A stretch of DNA of 64,000 bases from Lycium barbarum (lineage: Eukaryota > Streptophyta > Magnoliopsida > Solanales > Solanaceae). Of the stretch, positions 1 through 11,265 are shown piece after piece (position 1 is the first letter of the stretch; each line of letters opens with the position of its first letter). Location of the stretch: positions 83,936,120 through 84,000,119 of the forward strand of contig NC_083339.1 in the NCBI RefSeq assembly GCF_019175385.1, in the 5' to 3' direction. Both the position numbers and the translations under genes were made by a program. A model generated the notes under the pieces. That model searched no databases and was not told the DNA's origin. It saw nothing but the letters and a program-made list of their open reading frames with translations.

Positions 1-864
1 TTTTAGGGGTCTTTCCAAGAAGGTTTAGGGACCCAAGTGCGCCTTACCACGACATTTCACCCCCATACTGATAGGCAAGCTGAACGTACTATTCAGACTC
101 TTGAAGATATGTTACGGGCAAGTATGATAGATTTTGGAGGAAATTGGGATGACCATTTGCCACTCATTGAGTTTTCTTACAATAATAGTTATCATTCTAG
201 CATTCAAATGGCACTGTATGAGGCTCTATATGGGCGAAAGTGTAGATCCCCAGTTGGGTGGTTTGAAACCGGAGAAGCTAAGTTGATAGGGCCAGACTTG
301 GTCCAGCAAGGAATAGAGAAAGTTAAGCTCATACAAGATCGATTGTTAGCTGCTCAAAGTCGTCAGAAGTCCTATGCGGATAATCGTCGAAGAGACTTAG
401 AGTTCGAAGTGAAAGATTGGGTATTCTTGAAAGTGTCGTCGATGAAGGGCGTGATGAGATTTGGCAAAAAGGTGAAGCTCAGTCCCCGGTATATTGGGCC
501 ATACGAAATTGTGCGCAAAATAGGCAAAGTGGCCTATGAGCTAGATCTACCTCCAGATTTGGAGTCAGTCCATCCAGTATTTCATATCTCGATGCTTCGG
601 AAGTGTGTTGGAGATCCTACGAGGATCGTCCCAGTGAATGATATTCAAGTGACAGAAAAGTTAACTTATGATGAAATACCCATTGCCATACTAGATAGGC
701 AAGTACGGAGGCTTAGAAACAAAGAAGTGGCCTCAATTAAAGTTCTGTGGAGAAATGACAATCGAGAGGAAATGACATGGGAAGCAGAAGAGAATATGCG
801 ATCCAAATACCCACATTTATTTCAGCCCTTGGAAGAAGTCCAAGATGAGACGTCAAAATCATAA
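1..864 (+). pseudogene. B1 integrase C-terminal half plus chromodomain-like tail
   Basis: This is the end of a Gag-Pol polyprotein that would insert element cDNA into nuclear DNA. An in-frame TAG at 4-6 replaces the Trp codon seen at this place in related copies, so the protein is broken near the window edge. After it about 285 codons are open. The segment [15 protein letters not shown] holds the catalytic Glu of the integrase DDE triad. It is followed by the GPY/F-type segment (RYIGPYEIVRK) and the tail ILDRQVRRLRNKEVAS with MTWEAEENM, typical of Tekay-type chromodomains thought to guide integration to particular chromatin. The ATG-like start at 37 is really an internal GTG codon. The frame ends at a TAA before a 206-base untranslated segment and the LTR. 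Confidence 0.85.
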
Positions 865-1070
865 GGTATGCATGTTTTCCCTTTTATACATTCAGGTCGT
901 GTGCGGCAAAATTTCCAGTGCTGTTGTATTATTGCCCTGTGAGGCATTGTTATTGTGGGTTCTTGTGACAGGGTGGTAGTGCCACATTACAGAGGAAACT
1001 CTGGCGAAATTTTTATAGAATTCCCCAAGCCTTTAACATTCGAGGACGAATGTTCCTAAGGGGGGTAGAA
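865..1070 (+). promoter_or_regulatory. B1 3' untranslated segment with hairpin and polypurine tract
   Basis: Between the stop codon and the LTR lie about 200 non-coding bases. At 1035-1054 a perfect inverted repeat, AACATTCG / CGAATGTT with loop AGGA, sits four bases before the polypurine tract AAGGGGGGTAGAA (1058-1070). The tract primes plus-strand DNA synthesis in this class of element and abuts the LTR. The same hairpin recurs in A1, A2 and B3. Confidence 0.82.
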
Positions 1071-2756
1071 TGTTACACCTCGGAAAATTTCACGTTGGTA
1101 CGCAAGTGAATGAACTAATGATGTGTGCGAGGAGTGCGAGTGTATAATGTTTCATGGGAAATGTATGTGAAGGGATGTGGATGATTAGAATGAAAAGTCG
1201 AGAAATGAGAAAAATTGGAAGTTGGCAAAACTGCCCAGTGGTCGTATATTGCAAAATACGGACCGTAAAGTGCAACACGGTCCGTAAACTGGCAGTCGTA
1301 AACTGCCATGCAAAGCTTCAGCTTTCTACCCAGTGGTCGTATAGTGCAAAATATGGTCCGTAAACTTGAAGTCGTAAACTGGCATGTCCAACTTCAACTT
1401 TCTGCCAACTGAGGAAGAGGTATAATACGACCTGGTGGATGGACCGTAAAGTGATTTACGGCCCGTAAACCATGGTCGTAAATCACCATGCATGCAGGCC
1501 AAAGTCTTTGGTCCTGCTTAAGCTTAAATACGACTACGAGGGACGGTCCGTAAAGTGGAATACGGACCGTAAACCTCCATGGACGACCACTATTCACCCA
1601 GCACAGATTTTCCAATTCATTAAATATGAGGATCAAGACTTATTTTATTTCTTTACAACATTACACCACTTCTCTCTAGAACTTCTCTCTACATTTATTA
1701 TATGTGTTTTCAAGGATTATAAGCCATCAATAACATTAAGACAAGTGAATCAAGGATAAGGGAATCATCAAGGATCATCCAAGTCAAGAAATCCAAATGG
1801 AGAAAAACTAGGGTTTTCCTCAAAGAAGAGTATTATCAACCAAAGCTTGTTCCTTCAACTTCTAAGGTAAGATTCATGATTTTTACAAGATGTTTAAGGT
1901 ATTGGAGAATTAAAATACATTGATTGTAGAAAATGTGGTCAACAAGGTCATGAATGATAAATAGTGACATTTTGAGAAATAGTTTGAATTGAGTTATGAA
2001 TGTTGTTGTGTTGTGATATGAATGTGTCATAAATGGTATTAAGATCTTGAACTAAACGTTTTAGACGAATGGACGAAGTTGGGTGTTATGACCATGAATG
2101 TGGGTGAATTAGAGGCAAATTGAGGAATCTATATAATGTGGATAATGTGAATGACTAATGGCCATTGTTATGATATTAATGAAGGTATAAACGCTAGCAT
2201 TGGAAGGGAACGTGCAAGTGTAGAATAGTTCGGCGGAAAGGTATGTAAGGCTAACCCTTCTTTCATAAGGCATGGTTCTTGGCCAAATTCCTAATTCCTC
2301 TATATGAGTATGTTGTCTTCACATGGTTGACATTCCGAGCTCATAAGCTCACGACCCTTGATATGTACTATGATTATACTATGTTCCTCGTAAGATGAGT
2401 AAGTCTATAATGTAGATGTAACGATAATGATGAGGATAGTAATGATGATGAGAGTAAAATGAGATTAGAGATGCTTACGATCTATGATATATGTATATGT
2501 ATGCCATGAAGGGCTATAATAAGACCCCGAGCTTGTGATGCCTGGAAAGACTATATGTATATGACTATGTATAAAGTATGTATACGATTACGAAATGCGC
2601 GCACACCTCTGCAGATGGTACGGATAACCCTGATTCCTTGCTAGGGCCAGGTATGTATGACCTTGAGCCTTGGTTGGCCAAGCATGTATAAGACACCGAT
2701 CCTATGAGGTCGGGTATGCTATGTATATGAAATGACCATGTATATAATATGAATAT
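1071..2756 (+). repeat. B1 3' LTR, first part
   Basis: The LTR starts TGTTACACCTCGG straight after the polypurine tract. It carries an array of CGG-N-CCG palindromes (about 1250-1560), for example TACGGACCGTA at 1257-1267 and TTTACGGCCCGTAAA at 1455-1469, the latter inside a larger repeat GTGATTTACG / CGTAAATCAC. Compared with B3, this LTR lacks roughly 130 bases that hold the TATA motif, the same gap seen in the B solo LTR at 33193. A1 interrupts it after the target copy AATAT (2752-2756). Confidence 0.87.
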
Positions 2757-5662
2757 TGTCAGGACCCAACCCTGTAGCTCGTGACTAGCGCCCTATCTGG
2801 GCACCCAAACCCAACTATCAAAAGCATTCAAGTATATAGCAGAAGCCGACAAGGCTATATTCCAAATTTAGATAATTTCTAGAAAAATTTCAGCAGAGTT
2901 TCCTTTGTTTTACAGACTATCCAAAATAACCCTGCGCACAGAAAATACCAACAAAGGCCACACCGGCCAACAAGGCAACATGTAAACATATGCGGACCGG
3001 CCGCCGCGGCGAATGGGATCGCCCAAACACATCATATACACACATCCGAACAGAAAGACCCAACCCACAAACATGTCCACAGACCTCTAGACAGACCGAC
3101 AGAGTCATATGACGGGACAGGGCCCCGCAAAACCCAAATAGTCAGATATACAAAAATATATATATAACAAAACATGTATGTACCAAAAGTGGACTCCGGA
3201 TCAAGAGGGAGTACTCCGAAATAGCAGAAAGTGGAGCCTACAGTGGTGGATCACCTGTGTCTGTACCTGCGGGCATGAAACGCAGCCCCCGAAGAAAGGG
3301 GGTCAGTACGAAAGATGTACTGAGTATGTAAAGCATAGAGTACAGAAATATGAGCCACAACTGAAAGTAAACAGGATACAAAAGGGGGAATACTGAACAG
3401 TATATCAGAATCTATATCAAAATCATATATACATAATGCAAACAAAATCATGCAAAGCTCAGGAACGTGGTCACCACTCCGACACTGGTGCCACACACAA
3501 CATAACACCAGAAGGTTCAAATCTCCGTACATCCCCGAGCACACATATCATCATAACATATCACCAGCCATATCACAGCATAACACCAAACGGAACCCGG
3601 CCCTATGGCGAGGTCTCGGGAACCGTAACACAGCATACGACCGAATTTATCATAGTCCGCACGAATCATAACCGGCCCGGGAACCGGTGAACGAAGTCAT
3701 AATAAGGGAACGAGCGGAGTCATGAGCAAACAATGCAATTTATAAGTCAAAACATCTTTTGAAACTTGATAATATCATATGCTAATTCATTAATCAACTA
3801 GTTCGAATATTTAGTCAATACGGGGTTCGTTTAACAAAATATTTCCAACATAGTGTTTATGGTTCAAAATATAATCTAGAATACTGTGGCAGTCAAAACA
3901 TTATTCTATGATAGCCAAATTCATAAAAAAAAAGTGTGTTTCTGACATTATATAAAAATGAGAATAATAGAGTCAACAAGGAAGTCTCGATGCTAGCGGG
4001 CCACCGCGGGTCAAGTCGAGGTGACGAACATGAATCACGAACATTTAGGGTCTATGGAATCATACATGGAAGATCCGAAGCGATTTGATTACATTTGCAT
4101 AAGTTTCGGACATTTAATTACTTTGCAAGCAAAAGAAGTACTTTAAGGTTCAATTCAATTGAATGAATAGTGCTCGATTTCAAATTCGGATTTCAAGGAA
4201 CAGAATTGCCCCCGGGGCTCCGATATCAACCTAGTATACTTAAGACATGCCAAAAGAAGGAATAGGGTAGCCTTACATACCTTATAAGCGTCTTACGCTC
4301 GCCCAAAACTCAAGTCCCATTTCGCTCAGAATCTGCAAATGGTCAAAGTTACCAATTAGGGATTTTAAGGCTTAAGAGTTTCCTTTACTTTGATTTTGTC
4401 TACCAAAATTTCGGCAGCATCTCCCCTATATATATAACACCCCCGAGACTTAGCTTGGCTCAATAAACATCAACCACAACAACCCACAATATCACAACAC
4501 CATAAATCATAACAAAATCATTCTAACGCCGACATTCTTCCTTCCTACATAAACCAACAACTTTAATTCAAACTCCACAATATCAAACCAATATCAACAT
4601 TATCATATTCATTTACTCATTGAAGATTATTCAAACAAAATCCAATAATATCCCAAGCGATTTATATGAATTCGAGTAGTCCGCCACTTTTCAATATTCT
4701 ATCCAAAACTTCTACGAATGCACAAAACTTTCCAAATCACATTGTTTCCTTCCAAATTCATCAACAACAACATTAGTTCCCATTCTAGCATCTTACTTTC
4801 ATAATTATACCAAACTATATAAAAGTCACCTAATTTCCCATAACGACACACAACCATTTTCAATACCGATTCAACTCGTTAAACATTCATTTACGTCATA
4901 AATGCCACAACGACACAACTAACAAACTAAAAAAATCAAATTCACTACTCCTCCCACACCAATATGGCTCACGGCCAAACACACCCTTCACACACACACA
5001 CGGCCATGCTCAACACAACACAATTCCATAATCTTCATGCAACTTTAATCACTACCACATATATACCCATTTCATAACATAAAAACATAGAAATCATACC
5101 TTATTCTTGAAATTCCGATTTGCCGCAAACGTCGCTCTTTCGCCAAACTAATTGTATCACGTCGGAGAGCGTCATGAACTTACTACTAATACAAAAAGAA
5201 CAAGGTTTTTAGGATCAAATCAAGGCTAGGAAAATTATTTTTTTGAGGGATAAGGGGTTCGGCCGAAGGGGGTGTTTTTGCTCCCAAAGGTTTGTTTGAT
5301 TTTTTTCTTGAAGATTCTAAAGGTGAACAATGATATATATCTTGATTAATAGTCACATGTAATTCACATGACCATTTAAAATGGGGCTTGGGCCTTGGCC
5401 TTTGGCCGGCCACCCCTAACACTTGGGCCTCAATTTTTTTTATTCAATTTTTCTTGGCCCATTTCGTAAAAATCTCGTTTTGTAATTCCCGAAACTAATT
5501 TCCGAAATTCCAAATTTTGCCCTTGGACTTCCCCGTCGTCTTTGCACCAACACTTCCATGAATGACATCAACATATTAACTAAAATAAAAATATTTCCTT
5601 ATAACATACAAGTCTTAATTATTATCAAGATTTCCAATTATGCGAAAACACAGGACATAACA
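2757..5662 (-). repeat. A1 3' LTR (2906 bp)
   Basis: Bounded by TGTCAGGACC on the left and GGACATAACA on the right; in element direction it begins TGTTATGTCC and ends with a degenerate copy of the usual GGGTCGTGACA. It holds the A-family modules in minus orientation: hairpin CCCCC / GGGGG (3286-3302), hairpin TCAGTAC / GTACTGA (3303-3323), a TATATATA-type motif beside GCAGCAT near 4410-4436, and TGGCCGGCCA around 5400. Short ORFs inside it are not supported as genes. Confidence 0.9.
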
Positions 5663-5698
5663 TTCTCCCCCCCTTAAGAACATTCGTCCCCGAATGTT
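5663..5698 (-). promoter_or_regulatory. A1 polypurine tract and adjacent hairpin
   Basis: Minus-strand polypurine tract AAGGGGGGGAGAA (5663-5675) abuts the 3' LTR. Beside it, at 5679-5698, is the perfect hairpin AACATTCG / CGAATGTT with a GGGA loop in element direction. Confidence 0.82.
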
Positions 5699-5776
5699 AA
5701 ATTAGTCTTATAAAGTCTTATGAGCATAACGGGGGAGTCCCTCTCTTGTAGGTAGTACACATAATTCACCCATCGA

Positions 5777-6277
5777 TTAATACAACAAGTTTAAAAAGTT
5801 TAGATTACCTGTGGGCGTAGGAAACAAGTGGGGATATTTCCTCCTTATCTCCTCCTCTGACTCCCAGGTCATCTCTTCCCGGTTATTGTTGCGCCATAGG
5901 ACTTTAACAGAAGGCACTTCCTTAGTGCGCAGTCTCCGTACCTGTCGGTCCAAAATAGTTATAGGCTGCTCTTCATAAGACAAGTGCTCCGTTACCTGAA
6001 TATCATCCACTGGGAATATCCTGGAAGGATCACCAATACATTTTCGCAGCATAGACACATGAAATACCGGGTGTACTGCCTCCAAATCGGATGGTAAGTC
6101 CAGCTCATAGGCGACCTCGCCTATCTTCCGAACGATCTGATATGGCCCGATATACCGCGGGCTTAACTTACCCTTTTTACCGAATCTCATAACACCCTTC
6201 ATAGGCGACACCTTCAGAAATACCCAGTCGCCAATCTGGAACTCTAATGGTCGACGTCGTCTGTCTGCATATACTTT
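5777..6277 (-). pseudogene. A1 integrase C-terminus and chromodomain-like tail
   Basis: Continuation of the A1 polyprotein after a premature TGA at 6278-6280 (a CGA-type Arg codon in relatives). About 165 codons are open. They encode the integrase C-terminal DNA-binding segment (RYIGPYQIVRKIG) and the chromodomain-like tail ILDRQVRRLRTKEVPS with MTWESEEEI. The frame ends at 5777, about 115 bases before the 3' LTR. It is in phase with the upstream integrase segment, so the single stop is the only break here. Confidence 0.85.
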
Positions 6278-6280
6278 CTG

Positions 6281-7456
6281 TCAACTCTGTGCAGCCAATA
6301 ATCGCTCCCGAATAAGTTTTACTTTATCAACTGCTTCCTGGATCACATCTGGCCCAATTAATTTAGTTTCGCCCACGTCGAACCAACCAATAGGAGATCT
6401 GCATTTTCTACCATAAAGGGCTTCGTACGGTGCCATCTGAATGCTGGAGTGATAACTGTTATTATAGGCAACTTCAATAAGCGGCAAATGATCATCCCAG
6501 CTGCCTCTGAAATCAATAACGCAGGCCCGCAACATATCTTCCAGCGTCTGAATAGTGCGCTCGGCCTGCCGGTCGGACTGAGGATGAAAAGTTGTACTGA
6601 GGCTCACCTGAGTCCCTAATCCCTCCTGAAATGACCTCCAGAAATTTGCCGTAAACTGGGCACCTCGGTCAGTAATAATAGATACAGGGACTCCGTGAAG
6701 TCTGACTATCTCTCTGATATATAATCTAGCATAATCCTCAGCCGAATAAGTAGTCCGGACTGGGAGAAAGTGGGCTGATTTCGTCAATTTGTCAACAATA
6801 ACCCAAATAGAATCGTACCTGCGTGGAGTGCGTGGTAACCCAACAACGAAATCCATATTAATCATCTCCCATTTCCAGGCTGGAATTTCCATCTCCTGCA
6901 ATAACCCACCGGGCTTCTGGTGTTCAATTTTAACCTGCTGACAATTCGGGCACTGACTAACGAACTCTGCAATATCTTTCTTCATACCGTCCCACCAATA
7001 CAAACTTCTGAGATCATGATACATTTTAGTGGAACCAGGATGAACAGAATACCGTGCATTATGCGCCTCGCCCATGATTTGTCGCCGTAAGCCTGCAACA
7101 TCCGGTACACAAAATCTGCCTTCATATAATAACACCCCTTCAGGTGAAATTTCAAACGGAGTCTTTTCTTTATTAAGGGCCACATCTCTGTACTGAACCA
7201 AAATAGGATCTTCAAACTGACGCTGCTTTACCTCTTCTATAATAGATGATTCAGCAACTGCACGAACAGAAATCCCAGAATCTCCAGAATCTGCCAAACG
7301 AACTCCAAGGCTGGCCAACTGATGAATTTCACGAACCAAATCTTTCTTACCAGGTGGTACGTCAGCCAAACTGCCCATAGACTTGCGGCTAAGTGCATCC
7401 GCTACCACATCGGCTTTCCCCGGATGGTACAAAATATCAACGTCATAATCTTTCAG
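6281..7456 (-). pseudogene. A1 end of RNase H and integrase core
   Basis: Open segment between stops TAA (7457-7459) and TGA (6278-6280). After the end of RNase H ([15 protein letters not shown]) comes the integrase zinc domain: His pair in [16 protein letters not shown] and Cys pair in CPNCQQVK. The core follows with NMDFVVGLP (first Asp), [13 protein letters not shown] (second Asp) and QSDRQAERT (catalytic Glu), so the DDE triad is intact. Integrase joins element cDNA to chromosomal DNA in the nucleus. The stop at 7457 replaces a Glu codon. It is dead as part of a polyprotein unless read through. Confidence 0.88.
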
Positions 7457-7459
7457 TAA

Positions 7460-8896
7460 TTAAAGCCATTTTCTCTGCCGCAAATTCAGTTCTTTCTGCT
7501 TAAAAATATACTGGAGACTCTTATGGTCCGTATAAATATCAACATGGACCCCATATAAATAATGCCGCCAAATCTTCAAAGCATGAATCACCGCGGCTAA
7601 CTCAAGATCATGAGTGGGATAATTCTTCTCGTGCGGTCTGAGCTGCCGGGAAGCATAGGCTATGACTCGACCGTGCTGCATCAACACGCAACCTATCCCA
7701 ATAACAGAGGCATCACAGAAGACAACATACCCGTCTAATCCTTCTGGAAGAGCTAACACTGGTGCTGTAATTAATTTTTCTTTCAACAACTGGAAACTGC
7801 GCTCGCAGGCATCTGGCCACTGAAATTTCGCTGCTTTCTGAGTAAGCTTCGTCAGTGGTGCTGCAATATAAGAAAATTTTTCCACGAACCTGCGATAATA
7901 TCCGGCTAACCCCAGAAAACTGCGCACCTTTGTCGGTGTAGTAGGCCTGGGCCAATTCTGTACAGCTTCAATTTTCTGCGTATCGACCCGAATACCGTCT
8001 GCTCCGACAATATGCCCCAAGAAAGCCACAGAAGTTAACCAGAATTTACATTTGGAAAATTTAGCATACAATTTCTGTTGACGGAGAGTGCCAAGTACCG
8101 TCCTCAAATGATTCGAATGCTCCTCTGCTGATCGTGAATAAATCAAAATATCATCGATAAACACAATCACGAACATGTCCAGGAAAGACCGAAATACCCG
8201 ATTCATCAGATCCATAAATACTGCTGGAGCATTAGTCAACCCGAAAGACATAACTCTAAATTCATAATGCTCGTACCGGGTCCTGAAAGCAGTCTTTGGG
8301 ATATCAGATTCTCGCACTCGCACCTGATGATAACCTGAGCGCAGATCCACCTTGGAAAAATATTTAGCACCCTGCAACTGATCAAACAAATCATCAATCC
8401 GGGGGAGGGGATATTTATTCTTTATAATCACCTTATTTAATTGCTGGTAATCGATACACATGCGCAGTGACCCGTCTTTCTTTCTTACAAATAATACCGG
8501 CGCTCCCCAGGGTGATGTACTGGGTCTGATAAAGCCTTTATCCAACAGGTCTTTCAGCTGCTCTTTCAACTCCTTCAATTCAGCCGGTGCCATTCTGTAC
8601 GGAGGAATAGATATAGGCTGCGTATCCGGCAACAAGTCTATAGTAAAATCTATCTCCCGTTCAGGCAGAAGACCCGGAAGCTCATCTGGAAACACATCTG
8701 GGAACTCACTAACAACCGGAACAGACTGAAGAGTAGGTGTCTCGACTGTAGTGTCGTGCACATGAACCAAATGATAGATATAACCTTTCTGAATCATCTT
8801 CTTAGCCTTGAGGTACGAAATAAACTTACCCCTCGGCGATGCTGTAGACCCGAACCACTCTATAACTGGTTCCCCTGGAAACTGAAAACGGACTAC
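7460..8896 (-). pseudogene. A1 protease end, reverse transcriptase and RNase H
   Basis: About 479 codons between in-frame stops at 8897-8899 (TAA in place of a Lys codon) and 7457-7459. It contains reverse transcriptase with [24 protein letters not shown] and the active-site box FIDDILIYS (two Asp kept), then RNase H with [13 protein letters not shown] and [16 protein letters not shown]. Together these make double-stranded element DNA from RNA in cytoplasmic particles. The plausible ATG at 8797 is only an internal Met: homologous sequence ([14 protein letters not shown]) runs upstream to the stop. Antisense ORFs across this region are shadows. Confidence 0.9.
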
Positions 8897-8899
8897 CTT

Positions 8900-9916
8900 T
8901 TACTGGCAGTCAAAATTAGCATAACAGGAAGCTAACCAGTCCATACCCATAATGACATCGAATTCCAGCATATCTAATTCTATCAAATCAGCTTTGGTGC
9001 AGCGATCACATATAGTCACAGAACAATCCCTATATACCTGCCTTGCTATAATACAATCCCCGACCGGTGTAGCGACCTCAAATGGCTCTATAGGCTCAGG
9101 CACTATCCCAATTTTACTAGCAATGAGCGGGGAAATATATGATAAAGTAGAACCAGGATCAATCAGTGCGTATACCGATCTGGAGAAAACCAGTAATGTA
9201 CCTGTGACGACATTCGGCGAAGCCTCCTGGTCCTGGCGACTGGCTAATGCATATATGCGGTTCGAGGGACCGCTAGAACCTGAAGCACTGCCACGACCAC
9301 GACCGCGTCCCGCCGGTGCAGGCATACCTCGCCCCGCAGGGCGTGCAACTGATGGAGCAGATGATGAACTAGCGGCTGATCCCGTCGGCTGAGCTACACT
9401 ACCAGAACCGCTAGCCAACGGAGAATCTCGCATAATATGGCCCTGACCGCCGCATGAAAAACAGGCTCCAGTAAGTCGATAACACTCTCCCGGGTGCGAT
9501 TTTCCGCAATGGGAACAACGGGGCCTGGGTGGTCTGGGCTGACTGGGACCTCTAGATACCTGTGAACCTGACGCTCTGGAACTCTGACCGGCCCCAGACG
9601 GTCCTGCACTGTCAAATATCCTACCGGCTGGCTGTGTACCCCTGCCTGACGGAGGAGGATGTCTGCCTGACTGCTGCTGCTGAGGCTGTCCGCCTCGAGA
9701 ATCTCCAGAATAACCTGCCGCTCTGGCCCTCTTGGGCGGCCTCCTGTCCCGATCTCTGCTAGAATAATAAGCTCTATGTCGGTCCTCCATACCCAGGGCA
9801 TAAGCCTGTAGTCGGGCAATATCCATGTCTGCCTGCAATGCCACCGCCATACAGCCATCAATCAAGTAGCGGTCTAACCCCATCACGTATCTGTGCATCC
9901 GATCGGCCATATCTGC
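8900..9916 (-). pseudogene. A1 Gag C-terminal part and protease, 5' truncated
   Basis: About 339 codons that begin abruptly inside gag at the deletion joint with LTR sequence. Visible are the end of the Gag capsid-like region ([15 protein letters not shown]), a Gln-, Ser- and Pro-rich linker, a first Cys motif [12 protein letters not shown], and the zinc knuckle CFSCGGQGHIMRDS whose last Cys is Ser (codon 9422-9424). The protease follows with [14 protein letters not shown]. In A2 the intact form of the knuckle has Cys. Gag packages element RNA; the protease cuts the polyprotein. No start codon of its own is credible. Confidence 0.87.
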
Positions 9917-10551
9917 TAATTTTCATGCAACTTTAATCACTACCACATATATACCCATTTCATAACATAAAAACATAGAAATCATACCTTATTCTTGAAA
10001 TTCCGATTTTACCGCAAACGTCGCTCTTTCGCCAAACTAATTGTATCACGTCGGAGAGCGTCTTGAACTTACTACTAATACAAAAAGAACAAGGTTTTCA
10101 GGATCAAATCAAGGCTAGGAAAATTATTTTTTTGAGGGATAAGGGGTTCGGCCGAAGGGTGTGTTTTTGCTCCCAAAGGTTTGTTTGATTTTTTTCTTGA
10201 AGATTCTAAAGTTGAACAATGATATATATCTTGATTAATGGTCACATGTAATTCACATGACCATTTAAAATGGGGCTTGGGCCTTGGCCTTTGGCCGGCC
10301 ACCCCTAACACTTGGGCCTCAATTTTTTTTATTCAATTTTTCTTGGCCCAATTCGTAAAAATCGCGTTTTGTAATTCCCGAAACTAATTTCCGAAATTCC
10401 AAATTTTGCCCTTGGACTTCCCCGACGTCTTTGCACCAACACTTCCATGAATGACATCAACATATTAACTAAAATCAAAATATTGCCTTATAACATACAA
10501 GTCTTAATTATTTTCAAGATTTCCAATTATGCGAAAACACGGGACATAACA
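9917..10551 (-). repeat. A1 5' LTR remnant (635 bp)
   Basis: Matches positions 5029-5662 of the A1 3' LTR almost base for base and ends with GGGACATAACA followed by the target copy AATAT. Only the first 635 bases of the LTR (element direction) survive; the joint with gag at about 9917-9919 shares only two to three bases, as expected for illegitimate recombination. Confidence 0.9.
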
Positions 10552-10556
10552 AATAT

Positions 10557-11265
10557 GAATGTGATAAGACTATGTATAAGGATACGAATAAGGACATGTA
10601 TACGAATATGAGCACAAGTATGGTACGAGTATTATTATGGGATACGAACGACGATGTATGCAAGTAAGCGACATGACGATGATGATATTACTGTCTCCCC
10701 TCCTATGCTATTTTCATATGATATCTATTATCCTTCTATATTGATGTTGATCATGCTTTACATACTCAGTACATTCTTCGTACTGACGTCCTTTTGTTTG
10801 TGGACGCTGCGTCATTCCCGCAGGTGCACAGGGAGACAGACTTGGTCCATAGCTGCTTATTCAGAGATTGCATAGCAGAGCTCCATTTCCTTCGGAGCCG
10901 TAGCTTTTGGGTACTTATTCTTTTGTGTATATAATTATGGGCATAGCGGGTCCTGTCCCGCTCTTACGATATGTCATACTTTTAGAGGCTCGTAGTCATG
11001 TGCATGTGGGTAGAGATGTTCGGCCATGTCGGCCCAAGTTTTGTATATCTTTTGTTAGCCACGTCGGCCTTGTACTTATGATGTGGCACAGATGCCTATG
11101 ATATGTTAAATGATGATGGTCGTCTAATGGGTTCAATATGATTAACGATAAGAAAAGCACGGATTGACTTATGGTTCACCTAGATGTTATGTTATGTACG
11201 ATAAGGGGGTGCTCGGGTGGGGTAGCACCGGGTGCTCGTCGCGGCCCCCTAGCCGGGTCGTGACA
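10557..11265 (+). repeat. B1 3' LTR, second part
   Basis: Continues the B1 LTR after A1. It has the conserved hairpin TCAGTAC / GTACTGA at 10766-10786, the following GCAGGTGCACAGGG block, a second hairpin AGCGGG / CCCGCT near 10937-10955, and the LTR end GGGTCGTGACA at 11265. Confidence 0.87.

Larger units (their letters stand above)
2757..10551 (-). mobile_element. A1: Tekay-like element with a large 5' deletion
   Basis: Minus-strand gypsy element inserted in the B1 LTR and flanked by the perfect 5-base duplication AATAT (2752-2756 and 10552-10556). Reading on the minus strand: a remnant of the 5' LTR (10551-9917), then directly the middle of gag, then protease, reverse transcriptase, RNase H, integrase, chromodomain, polypurine tract and a full 3' LTR (5662-2757). 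The deletion removed about 2.3 kb of the 5' LTR, the primer-binding site, the leader and the first part of gag. The coding frame stays in phase throughout but has three premature stops. The matched LTR parts (635 bp) differ at roughly 15 sites by eye. Confidence 0.92.
1..11265 (+). mobile_element. B1: 3' part of a Tekay-like Ty3/gypsy element
   Basis: The window opens inside the integrase of a plus-strand gypsy element. In order it shows the integrase C-terminus, a chromodomain-like tail, an untranslated stretch, a polypurine tract and a 3' LTR beginning TGTTACACCTCG and ending GTCGTGACA. The LTR is split by A1 (2757-10551). Without that insert the LTR is about 2.4 kb. The 5' half and the left target duplication lie outside the window; the right flank is GATAT (11266-11270). 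B1 landed inside an A-like LTR that continues to 13110. Confidence 0.88.

Noticed and set aside
8952..9392. A 146-codon plus-strand ORF, and similar ORFs antisense to pol (8460, 42527, 42847, 22759 minus, 59355)
   Set aside because: They are mirror frames of protease and reverse transcriptase in GC-rich coding sequence; the real proteins on the other strand have full catalytic motifs.
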